From: Nonomuraea helvata
GTDB taxonomy: Bacteria; Actinomycetota; Actinomycetes; Streptosporangiales; Streptosporangiaceae
Direction: 5' to 3'
DNA: 64,000 nt
Assembly: GCF_039535785.1 (NCBI RefSeq)
Contig: NZ_BAAAXV010000005.1
Span: 930,001-994,000, forward strand
Numbering within the stretch: the stretch's first letter is position 1; each line of letters starts with the position of its first letter. This document shows positions 27,880 through 34,851 of this stretch, piece after piece. The notes beneath the pieces were generated by a model. The model ran no database searches. It saw only the letters and a list, made by a program, of their open reading frames with translations, and was not told the DNA's origin. The position numbers and the translations under genes were made by a program.

Positions 27880-28365
27880 ATGACCGAAATCCTCGAGAAG
27901 ACCGAACAGGACTATGAGGGCGGGCACGATCGCCCGCTCCGCGGCTACGCCGGCATCCTCGGAGCGTACGGCGGCACGGTGGCGGTCGCCGCTGCCGCGA
28001 CGATGCTGGCCGGGCGGCGGGTGCCCGATCACGTCGGCGTGATGGACCTGCTGCTCATGGCGGCGTGCACGCACAAGGTGTCGCGGCGGCTGTCCAAGGA
28101 CCCCGTCACCAGCCCGCTCCGCGCTCCGTTCACCCGGTACGAGGGGCAGGGCGGCCCCGCCGAGGTGAAGGAGGCGCCGCGCGGCGCGCTGGGCGAGCTG
28201 CTGGCCTGCCCGTTCTGCCTGGCCCAGTGGGTGGCCACCGCGTACGCCGCCGGCCTCGTGCTGTCTCCCAGGGTGACCAGGCTCGTGGGCGCGACGATGA
28301 CCGCGGTGGCGATCTCGGACTGGCTGCAGCTCGCCTACGCCAAGCTCATGAAGTCCGCGGAGTGA
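27880..28365 (+). CDS. DUF1360 family membrane protein
   Basis: 161-aa small membrane protein. The acidic N-terminus (MTEILEKTEQDYEGGHDRP) is followed by two or three hydrophobic helices (GGTVAVAAAATMLA; LLACPFCLAQWVATAYAAGLVL; MTAVAISDWLQLAY). CPFC is the conserved Cys pair of DUF1360, a family known from Bacillus spore-coat-associated and actinomycete stress proteins but without a proven role. ATG 27880 was preferred to 27859 because of the position of a possible promoter. It converges on the F420 oxidoreductase gene with 24 bp between. Confidence 0.85.
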   Translation: MTEILEKTEQDYEGGHDRPLRGYAGILGAYGGTVAVAAAATMLAGRRVPDHVGVMDLLLMAACTHKVSRRLSKDPVTSPLRAPFTRYEGQGGPAEVKEAPRGALGELLACPFCLAQWVATAYAAGLVLSPRVTRLVGATMTAVAISDWLQLAYAKLMKSAE

Positions 28366-28389
28366 CAGACCTCCGTCAACGGGCTCCCG

Positions 28390-29343
28390 TCAACGGACCC
28401 GCGGCAGGACCTCGCGCTCGTAGAAGTCGAAGAACGCGTCCTGCTCGTACCCGATCTGGTTGACGTAGACCTCGTCGAAGCCCGCGTCCACGTACTGCCT
28501 GATGGCCTCCGCGTGGACGTCGGGGTCGGGGCCGACCGGGCTGCCGTTCACGGCCTCCTCCTCGGTCACCATCTGCGCGAGCTGCTCGAAATGCCGCGGC
28601 AGCGGCAGCAGCTGCGAGGCCTCGCCCTTGATCCCCTGCGTGGGCCACAGGCGGTGCACGGTCTTGCGGGCGGCCGACTCGTCGGTGGCGTAGCAGACCT
28701 TGAGGCCGCCGAGCGACGGCTTGCCCTCGCCGCCCGCCGTGCGGAACGCCCGCACGGAGTCGGCGTCCGGCGCGGTCGAGATGTACCCGTCAGCGAGGCG
28801 CCCGGCGACCTGGAGGGACTTCGGCCCGAACGCCGACATGTAGATGGGCGCGGGCTCGTCGGGCAGCGTGTAGAGCCGGGCGTTGTCGACGCTGTAGTGG
28901 CGGCCCCTGTGGGTGACCAGCTTGCCGGTGAACAGCTCGCGGATCAGCCCGACCGCCTCCTCCAGCATCTCCAGCCGCTCGCTCGCCGGGGGCCAGCGCG
29001 AGTCCAGGATGTGCTCGTTGAGTGCCTCGCCGGTGCCCACGCCAAGCCGGAAACGGCCGCCGGTCAGCGCCGCCGTAGTGGCGGTGGCCTGGGCGATGAT
29101 CGCAGGGTGCGTGCGTACGAGCGGACAGGTCACGGCAGTGGTGATCGGCAGGGAGGTGGCCTCGGCCACCGCGCCGATGACGGACCAGACGAACGGCGCC
29201 TGCCCCTGCTCGTCGAGCCACGGGTGGAAGTGATCGGATATCCAGAGCGCCTCGAAGCCGGCGCGTTCGGCGGCCTTGGCCTGCCTAACCAGCTCTTTAG
29301 GGCCATGCTCTTCGCAAGACAGGAAATAGCCGAAGGTCGTCAT
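28390..29343 (-). CDS. F420-dependent LLM-class oxidoreductase (G6PDH-like family)
   Basis: 317-aa luciferase-like (beta/alpha)8 enzyme. FGYFLSCEEHGPKELV starts the chain, FEALWISDHFHPWLDEQGQ carries the family His/Trp residues, TAVTCPLVRTHPAIIAQA and GGRFRLGVGTGEALNEHI form the phosphate and F420 pocket, and GGLKVCYA follows. These motifs match the actinobacterial family related to F420-dependent glucose-6-phosphate dehydrogenase (TIGR03557-type). It reduces or oxidises a small substrate using cofactor F420; the true substrate is uncertain, as most family members do not use glucose 6-phosphate. It is divergent from the GPGG small protein gene. Confidence 0.92.
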   Translation of the reverse strand: MTTFGYFLSCEEHGPKELVRQAKAAERAGFEALWISDHFHPWLDEQGQAPFVWSVIGAVAEATSLPITTAVTCPLVRTHPAIIAQATATTAALTGGRFRLGVGTGEALNEHILDSRWPPASERLEMLEEAVGLIRELFTGKLVTHRGRHYSVDNARLYTLPDEPAPIYMSAFGPKSLQVAGRLADGYISTAPDADSVRAFRTAGGEGKPSLGGLKVCYATDESAARKTVHRLWPTQGIKGEASQLLPLPRHFEQLAQMVTEEEAVNGSPVGPDPDVHAEAIRQYVDAGFDEVYVNQIGYEQDAFFDFYEREVLPRVR

Positions 29344-29413
29344 GCGAATTCCCTGCCCTTTGGGTCAGGGAAAAACATGTTATGTAACTCTTCCTGAGGG
29401 CAGCAGGAGTGAC

Positions 29414-29563
29414 ATGGCTACTTTGCTCTGGATCATCGCGGTAATACTCGTCATCTCCGGGATCTACGTGATCCTGGCCCGGCGCGACCTCCTATGGGGC
29501 ATCGTGCTCATCGTACTCGGATTCCTCGTCGGCCCTGGTGGGGTGAGCATCTTCAATGTGTAA
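29414..29563 (+). CDS. GPGG-motif small membrane protein
   Basis: 49-aa hydrophobic protein: LLWIIAVILVISGIYVIL forms one helix, then RRDLLWG, a second helix GIVLIVLGFLV, and the conserved GPGGVSIF end. This is a widespread actinomycete microprotein of unknown function. ATG 29414 has CAGGAG 6 nt upstream. A bulged inverted repeat (TCCCTG..CAGGGA, 29351-29370) followed by A5 lies in the promoter region, and GTTA-N15-GGGCA at 29379-29402 resembles the stress promoters nearby, although it would nearly overlap the SD and may be chance. It is 30 bp before the SpoIIE-type phosphatase gene. Confidence 0.85.
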   Translation: MATLLWIIAVILVISGIYVILARRDLLWGIVLIVLGFLVGPGGVSIFNV

Positions 29564-29593
29564 GCTCCGCGCTCCCCAGGGCATGGGGAGCGT

Positions 29594-31375
29594 GTGAGCA
29601 AATATCCGCCGTTCAGCCGCTTCGAAACGGGCGCGGCCTCGGCGAGAGTACGTGAACAGCTCGCGCGACTGCGGCATCGCATGCGTAACGAGGCCATTCT
29701 CGACGAGGCGACCGCCCGGCTCGCGACGCGGCTGAACATCCGCCCCGGTGAGGCCGCCGCACAGCTCGCCCGTATGGCGCAGCACAGCGGACTCGACCTC
29801 ATCGAGGTCGCCAAGGGCATCGAGCGCCCTCAAGAGGAGGAGACACTCGCGCTCGCCGTGCCCGCGTCGGTACGCGGGATGCTGGAAGCCGTCCATGCCT
29901 CGGCCCTCTACCTCACGCCCATCAAAGACTCTCTGGGCCGCGTGGTGGACTTCCGCATCCTGGCGGCCAACCGACACGCCATGACCGTGCCGGGGCGCGC
30001 CGCCGGTGAGCTGGCCGGACGCCGACTCATGGCGGCCACCCCGGGAGTGGCCAGCTGCGGGCTGCTCGACGACTACATCGCCGTGTACGAGACCGGCGAA
30101 TCGGTGCTCCGGGAGCCACTGGAGTACGTGGAAGTGGTGGACTTCCTGCTCTGGCCGGCCACGCTGAGCGTGCGTGCCTCGCGCGTGAACGACGGGCTGC
30201 TGGTGAGCTGGCGGGCCCTCGACGAGGAGGAACTCCTCGTCTCCGGTTGGGAACGCGCTCAGCGTCTGGCCGAGCTGGGCTGGGGCGAGTGGAACCTGGC
30301 CACGGAGCGCACGCTGTGGACGCCCCAGATGTACGAGATGTTCGGCCGCGACCGCACCGACGGCCCGATGTCGCTGGAGGAGCTGCCGGGCGCCGTCGTG
30401 CCCGAGGACCTGCCGGTCATCGAGGACATGATGCACTGCCTGCTGGAGTTCAGGGAGGCGGTCGAGACCGGCTTCCGCATCCAGCACCGGCACGGGGTGC
30501 GCCATCTCAGCGTGTACGGCGAGCCGATACTCGACGCCGACGGCCTGCCGGTGAAGGTGCGCTGCCTGGCGCAGGACGTGACCAAGAACCGCCGCAAGGA
30601 ACGGGCCCTGGCGGTGGCGCACGAGCAGGCTCATTGGCAGCGCCAGCGGGCCGAGGAGGAGCACCGGGTCACCGTCCAGCTGCAGAACACGATCATGCCG
30701 ATCCGCCGCGGGCGCATCCACCTGCCCCGGCTGACCATCGGCGTGCGCTACCTGCCGGGCGAGGAGCTCGCCCGGCTCGGCGGCGACTGGTTCAAGGCCC
30801 GCCTGCTGCCCGACGGCCGGGTGCTCCTCGCGATCGGCGACGCGATGGGACACGGGCTGACCGCGGCGAGCATCATGCTCCAGATGCGCTCGGGCCTCGG
30901 CGGGCTGGCCTACACGGGAGCTGACGCGGGCCGGCTCACCACCTGGCTGAACGACCTCATCGTCCACTCCACCGAGGGCGTCACCGTGACCGGCACCGCG
31001 ATCATCGGCCACTTCGACCCCGACGCGCGCACCTATGCCTGGACGAACGCGGGCCACCCCCCGCCCGTGCTGATCAGGAATGACCACGCCGCGCTGGTCC
31101 AGGGGGCCGCGGGGACGATGCTGGGGGCATTCGACGCGACCGAGTACGGTCTGACCACCACCAGGCTCAAGCCCGGCGACGTCCTGCTGCTCTACACGGA
31201 CGGGATCGTCGAGCGGCGTGAGCAGGACCTGGAGACCGGCTTGGAGGCCCTGGTCCAGGCCGCTCACTGCTGCGCCGGGGAGGATCCCGAGGAGATCATC
31301 GGGTGCCTGCTCAAGCGGCTGGGCGGGGAGAACGCCGAGGACGACATATGCCTGATAGCCGCGAAGGTCCTCTAG
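29594..31375 (+). CDS. ANTAR-PAS-PAS-SpoIIE (PP2C) phosphatase
   Basis: 593-aa cytoplasmic signalling protein. Order: an ANTAR-like RNA-binding helical bundle (about 20-80, TRLNIRPGEAAAQLARMA and LDLIEVAKGI), a PAS region (about 90-210, DFRILAANRHAMTVPGR), a second PAS (about 220-340, GWGEWNLATERTLWTPQMYEMFG), a short coiled linker, then a SpoIIE/RsbU PP2C domain (about 365-593). Metal ligands are visible in LGGDWFKARLL, AIGDAMGHG and LLYTDGIVERRE. Such phosphatases dephosphorylate anti-anti-sigma factors to release stress sigma factors. GTG 29594 is the start. It lies inside a group of genes with SigB-like promoters, which suits that role; no anti-sigma partner is adjacent. Confidence 0.9.
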   Translation: MSKYPPFSRFETGAASARVREQLARLRHRMRNEAILDEATARLATRLNIRPGEAAAQLARMAQHSGLDLIEVAKGIERPQEEETLALAVPASVRGMLEAVHASALYLTPIKDSLGRVVDFRILAANRHAMTVPGRAAGELAGRRLMAATPGVASCGLLDDYIAVYETGESVLREPLEYVEVVDFLLWPATLSVRASRVNDGLLVSWRALDEEELLVSGWERAQRLAELGWGEWNLATERTLWTPQMYEMFGRDRTDGPMSLEELPGAVVPEDLPVIEDMMHCLLEFREAVETGFRIQHRHGVRHLSVYGEPILDADGLPVKVRCLAQDVTKNRRKERALAVAHEQAHWQRQRAEEEHRVTVQLQNTIMPIRRGRIHLPRLTIGVRYLPGEELARLGGDWFKARLLPDGRVLLAIGDAMGHGLTAASIMLQMRSGLGGLAYTGADAGRLTTWLNDLIVHSTEGVTVTGTAIIGHFDPDARTYAWTNAGHPPPVLIRNDHAALVQGAAGTMLGAFDATEYGLTTTRLKPGDVLLLYTDGIVERREQDLETGLEALVQAAHCCAGEDPEEIIGCLLKRLGGENAEDDICLIAAKVL

Positions 31376-32112
31376 AATCCGCTCTCGCAGTCGAGGCAGT
31401 AGACCGCGTAGGCCCGCCCGAGCACCGGCAGCGCGACATTACGCACCCTGATGCCGCCCGGCGTCATGCCCTTCTCACTGCCCTTGTGGGCGTGCCCGTG
31501 CAGGATCAGGTCGGCGCCCGCCGTGTCGACCGCCTCCGCCAGCAGGTAGCTGCCGAGGAACGGGTAGATCTCGGGCGGCTCGCCCTCCAGCGTCTCCTTG
31601 ATCGGGGAGTAGTGCGACAGCACCACGCGCTTCTCGGCCACGATCTCCTTCAGCGCGACCTTCCACGACTCGGCGATGTAGCGGGTGTGGGCGACGAAGT
31701 TCTTGATCTCGCGCTCGCCGAACTCGCTGGCGCATTTGCCCGCGAACCCGCCGCCGAATCCCTTGCCGCCGACCACGCCCAGTTTTCTGTCACCGCACTG
31801 GATGACGGCGCCGTCGTCGTCCAGCACCACGACGCCGGCGTCACGTAGCTCGCCGGCGATCTCGTACTGCAGGTCGGAGTGGTAGTCGTGGTTGCCGAGC
31901 ACCGCGACCACGGGGATCGGCAGGCCGCGCAGCTCGTCGGCGACGACGCGCCCCTCTTCGAGGGTGCCGTGCCTGGTCAGGTCTCCCGCCAGCATCAACA
32001 CGTCCGCGCGTTCCTCGATGCCCCCTATCTTCTTCCTGAACTGTCCTCTGTCGTCCTCCCCCAGGTGGATGTCTCCGACGGCTGCTATGCGCAGGTCAGT
32101 CAAGACGCTCAT
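31372..32112 (-). CDS. Metallophosphoesterase (calcineurin-like)
   Basis: 246-aa phosphoesterase. Dinuclear metal motifs in order: AVGDIHLG (DxH), LMLAGDLTRHG (GD), VLGNHDYHSD (GNHD), VVLSHYSPI (SH), and ILHGHAHKG (GHxH). It hydrolyses phosphomonoesters or diesters. Start choice is uncertain: ATG 32112 abuts the SD GGGGGAGG, whereas TTG 32103 lies 9 nt after it and gives MTDLRIAAVGDIH, possibly the true start. Either way it overlaps the BON gene upstream, implying co-transcription. The 3' end overlaps that of the convergent SpoIIE gene by 4 bp. Confidence 0.9.
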   Translation of the reverse strand: MSVLTDLRIAAVGDIHLGEDDRGQFRKKIGGIEERADVLMLAGDLTRHGTLEEGRVVADELRGLPIPVVAVLGNHDYHSDLQYEIAGELRDAGVVVLDDDGAVIQCGDRKLGVVGGKGFGGGFAGKCASEFGEREIKNFVAHTRYIAESWKVALKEIVAEKRVVLSHYSPIKETLEGEPPEIYPFLGSYLLAEAVDTAGADLILHGHAHKGSEKGMTPGGIRVRNVALPVLGRAYAVYCLDCESGF

Positions 32113-32344
32113 CCTCCCCCGGTTCACTGGCCTCCACGACCCTGATCTCGTTGTGCAGATGGAGCTCGGGTGCGGCTTCGTGCGCCACCTGCGCGAGCCG
32201 CTCGCGCTGTCCCGCACCGCTCACCTGGCCGCGCAGGAACAGTTGATCACCTCGTATGTCGACGCGGATTCCGAGCTCGTGCGTGCGTCCGTCCTCGGCC
32301 AGCGCCTGCTGGACGCGGGCCGCGACGTACTGCGGAGCTTCCAT
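32096..32344 (-). CDS. BON domain protein
   Basis: 82-aa protein consisting mostly of one BON domain: VAARVQQALAEDGRTHELGIRVDIRG in segments and GQVSGAGQRERLAQVAHEA, with an acidic C-terminal tail. BON domains bind phospholipid or mediate interactions; bacterial examples such as OsmY are osmotic-stress proteins, usually exported, but no signal peptide is present here. ATG 32344 is 6 nt after GGAGG, better than GTG 32347. A GTTT-N15-GGGCAT promoter lies just upstream, consistent with stress control. It is followed by the overlapping metallophosphoesterase gene. Confidence 0.82.
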   Translation of the reverse strand: MEAPQYVAARVQQALAEDGRTHELGIRVDIRGDQLFLRGQVSGAGQRERLAQVAHEAAPELHLHNEIRVVEASEPGEDERLD

Positions 32345-32370
32345 CACTCGCCTCCTTCTTCTGTCGCCGC

Positions 32371-32395
32371 ATGCCCGGGTATAAACCGCTCAAAC
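32371..32395 (-). promoter_or_regulatory. SigB/SigF-type promoter of the BON gene
   Basis: On the minus strand GTTT (32395-32392), 15-bp spacer, GGGCAT (32376-32371). The start point near 32364 leaves a leader of about 20 nt including GGAGG. Its -35 overlaps the 3' end of the topoisomerase gene. Confidence 0.58.
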
Positions 32396-33382
32396 GGCAC
32401 GGATGAGGTCGATGACCGCCCGCTCCACTGTGCCGGCCGTGGCCAGCTGCCCGAAGTCGGCGTCCGCGCCGAGCTCGGTCAGCACGGACGCGATGGTCCT
32501 GTCCTGGTCGTACGCCTCGACCACGCGAGGGTCCACGTACGACGCCCTGGCGACCGTGGGGGTGTTGCCCAGGTATTCGGAGACCTCGCGCATGACCCAG
32601 GCGACCGCCCGCTGCTTCTGGCCGGCCGGCTTGGACACCGCCAGGCCCACGGCGGCCAGGACGGTGGCGTGCCAGGTGCGGAAGTCCTTGGCGGTGACCT
32701 CGTACCCGATGGTGTCTCTCAGGTAGTCGTTGATGTCCTCGCTCCTGATGTCGGCCCAGCCGCCCGCGTGCCGGTAGCGCAGCAGCTCCCCCTCGGCGCC
32801 GAGCGCCTTGAGCGACCTGAGCACCTTGCACGCCCCCGGGTCGGCCACCTCGACCTCCCGCAGGATGTCGCCCTTGGCCGGATAGCTGCACGTGATGATG
32901 CCGTTGGCGCAGGTGACGTGCTCCATCCTGAGCGTGGCGAGGCCGTAGGTGTCGTAACTCTCGCCGCCGATGCGGAAGAAACCGATGTCGAGCAGGCGGG
33001 CGGCGGTGGCCAGCACCCGATCCCTCGTCAGGCCGCGCCCTTCGAGCTGGGCGTCCACGGCCTTCCTGAACGCCGGCAGCCGCTCGGCCACCTCGAGCAC
33101 CCGGTCGAACTTGGCCTGGTCCTGCTGCTCGCGCCAGAGGTCGTGGTAGCGGTACTGCCTGCGCCCGGCCGCGTCCGTCCCCACGGCCTGCAGATGGCCG
33201 TGCGGCGACTTGCAGATCCACACGTCGGTCCAGGCCGGGGGGATGGCGAGCGCCTTGATCCGGTCCAGCGTGACGCGGTCACGCACCGGACGCCCGTCAG
33301 GACCCAGATAGCTGAAGCCGCGCCCGCGGCGCCTCCGCACGAACCCCGGCTGACTCGGGTCACTGGGATGCAGGTCGGGCAC
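32390..33382 (-). CDS. DNA topoisomerase IB
   Basis: 330-aa poxvirus-like type IB topoisomerase that relaxes supercoils through a 3'-phosphotyrosyl intermediate. Seen: RGFSYLGPDGRPVRD near residue 20, IPPAWTDVWICKSPHGHLQA (Topo IB N-terminal beta-bundle), QYRYHDLWREQQDQAKF, RIGGESYDTYGLATLR (catalytic Arg region), FRTWHATVLAA (catalytic Arg/His box), and the nucleophile Tyr in ARASYVDPRV near residue 281. Bacterial TopIB is non-essential and patchily distributed, often in radiation- or desiccation-tolerant organisms. It is upstream of and in line with the stress-type BON gene and divergent from a small membrane-protein gene. Confidence 0.94.
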   Translation of the reverse strand: MPDLHPSDPSQPGFVRRRRGRGFSYLGPDGRPVRDRVTLDRIKALAIPPAWTDVWICKSPHGHLQAVGTDAAGRRQYRYHDLWREQQDQAKFDRVLEVAERLPAFRKAVDAQLEGRGLTRDRVLATAARLLDIGFFRIGGESYDTYGLATLRMEHVTCANGIITCSYPAKGDILREVEVADPGACKVLRSLKALGAEGELLRYRHAGGWADIRSEDINDYLRDTIGYEVTAKDFRTWHATVLAAVGLAVSKPAGQKQRAVAWVMREVSEYLGNTPTVARASYVDPRVVEAYDQDRTIASVLTELGADADFGQLATAGTVERAVIDLIRAV

Positions 33383-33427
33383 GGATGGCCGCTACCCACG
33401 ACGTTAGGCAACAAACAGGACGGGCAG

Positions 33428-33703
33428 ATGAGCCGCATGTCTGACTTGCCTGATAACGGAAAGTGGCACGAGGAAGGAGACGCGAAGGGTCATCCCATGG
33501 TGCCGGCCACACCACGTGACGTGGTGCACATCAGGGTCGGGTCGTTCATGCTGGTGTTCCTTTTCGCGTTCGCGGTGCTCGGGATCATCGCCCGCGCCCC
33601 GGTCATGACCGGGGTCGCCATCGTGCTGGGCATCGCCACAGTGGTCGACATCGTCCTGGCCGTACGGCGCCAGAAACTGCGACAAAACGGAGAGGCGGGC
33701 TGA
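33428..33703 (+). CDS. Small membrane protein, unknown function
   Basis: Up to 91 residues: a hydrophilic N-terminus (DNGKWHEEGDAKGHP), then two hydrophobic segments (VGSFMLVFLFAFAVLGII; TGVAIVLGIATVVDIVLAV) and a basic end (RRQKLRQ). I do not recognise a family. GTTA-N15-GGGCA at 33403-33426 resembles the stress promoters in this region; if used, transcription would start past ATG 33428 and ATG 33437 would be the real start on a nearly leaderless mRNA. It lies 7 bp before the SDR gene and is probably co-transcribed with it. Confidence 0.6.
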   Translation: MSRMSDLPDNGKWHEEGDAKGHPMVPATPRDVVHIRVGSFMLVFLFAFAVLGIIARAPVMTGVAIVLGIATVVDIVLAVRRQKLRQNGEAG

Positions 33704-33710
33704 TCTGCAC

Positions 33711-34718
33711 ATGGCACCACTTCAAGGGCGGGTCGTAGTGGTGACAGGCGCGAGCGGCGGGGTCGGACGCGCGGTCGTCCGCCTGCTGGGGCAGCGCGGG
33801 GCAAAGGTGGCGCTCATCGCCCGGGGCACGACCGGGCTGGGCGCCGCCGCCGTGGACGTGGGCGCGGAAGGAGGGACGGGGCAGGTATTCGAGGCAGACA
33901 TGGCGGACTACGACCAGGTGAGGCTGGCCGCGGAGCGCATCGAGGCCGAGATGGGACCCATCTCCGTCTGGATCAACACCGCTTTCTCCTCCGTCTTCGC
34001 CAAGTTCAGTGACATCACCCCGGATGAGTACGCCCGCACCACCGCGGTGACGTACCTGGGCTATGTCTGGGGCACGAAGGTGGCCCTGGATCTCATGCGC
34101 GGGCGCGGCACGGGCGCGATCATCCAGACCGGCTCGGCGCTGTCCTATCGCGGCATCCCGCTCCAGTCGGCGTACTGCGGCGCGAAACACGCCATCAAGG
34201 GCTTCACGGAGTCGCTCCGCACCGAGCTGCTGTCCGACGGCAGCGACATCCACGTCAGCCTGGTGCAGCTGCCCGCGGTCAACACCCCGCAGTTCGACTG
34301 GGTGCTGTCCAAGCTGCGCCGCCACCCGCAGCCGGTACCCCCGATCTACCAGCCGGAGGTGGCGGCCAGGGCCATCGTGTACGCGGCCGAGCACCCGGAG
34401 CGCAAGGAGTACTGGGTGGGCGCCAGCACGGCCGCCACCCTCCTGGCCCAGCGCGTCGCCCCGGCGCTGGTGGACCGCTATGTGGCCAGGACCGGCGCGC
34501 GCTCCCAGCAGACGGACGAGAAGCCGCCGAGCGGCGTGTCCAACCTGTGGGAGCCGGCGGACGACACCGAGGACTACGGCGCTCACGGCTCGTTCGACAG
34601 GCGCTCCCATGCCCGCAGCCCCCAGCTCTGGCTGTCGCAACACCGTGGCCCGGTCCTCCTCGCCCTGGCCGGAGGCGCCGCCGTCACTCTCGCCGCCCTC
34701 CGCCGCCGTAGCCCATGA
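33711..34718 (+). CDS. Short-chain dehydrogenase/reductase with C-terminal extension
   Basis: 335-aa NAD(P)-dependent oxidoreductase. Cofactor motif TGASGGVG is at residues 12-19, NTAFSS sits in the usual NAG position, and catalytic Ser (TGSALSYRG) and YCGAK (YxxxK) are near 155. Beyond the classical ~250 residues there is an extension with a Tyr/Asp-rich linker and a hydrophobic stretch (PVLLALAGGAAVTLAAL) near the C-terminus followed by RRRSP, so the enzyme may be anchored in the membrane. Similar long SDRs occur beside stress genes in actinomycetes. Substrate unknown. It leads into the transketolase gene 133 bp on. Confidence 0.9.
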   Translation: MAPLQGRVVVVTGASGGVGRAVVRLLGQRGAKVALIARGTTGLGAAAVDVGAEGGTGQVFEADMADYDQVRLAAERIEAEMGPISVWINTAFSSVFAKFSDITPDEYARTTAVTYLGYVWGTKVALDLMRGRGTGAIIQTGSALSYRGIPLQSAYCGAKHAIKGFTESLRTELLSDGSDIHVSLVQLPAVNTPQFDWVLSKLRRHPQPVPPIYQPEVAARAIVYAAEHPERKEYWVGASTAATLLAQRVAPALVDRYVARTGARSQQTDEKPPSGVSNLWEPADDTEDYGAHGSFDRRSHARSPQLWLSQHRGPVLLALAGGAAVTLAALRRRSP

Positions 34719-34826
34719 CCTCGGCGGTCCCCGATCCGCCGGCACCGGGTGCTCCCGGTCGCCGGCGAAGGGCGCAACCGATCACGCCTGGGGCGGGGTT
34801 AAGCGGGCTTGGCGGGGTAGGCGGCG

Positions 34827-34839
34827 GGAAACCGTTTCC
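34827..34839 (+). promoter_or_regulatory. Palindrome GGAAACCGTTTCC before the transketolase gene
   Basis: Arms GGAAAC/GTTTCC are perfect around a single central C, 1 bp ahead of the SD AGGAGG at 34841-34846. It resembles LacI-family boxes. A protein bound here would block transcript elongation or translation start; alternatively the sequence could fold over the SD. Confidence 0.35.
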
Positions 34840-34851
34840 GAGGAGGCCATG

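Noticed and set aside
28373..28399. Direct repeat CCGTCAACGG
   Set aside because: Two short copies at the 3' end of the convergent F420 enzyme gene; no spacing or symmetry suggesting function.
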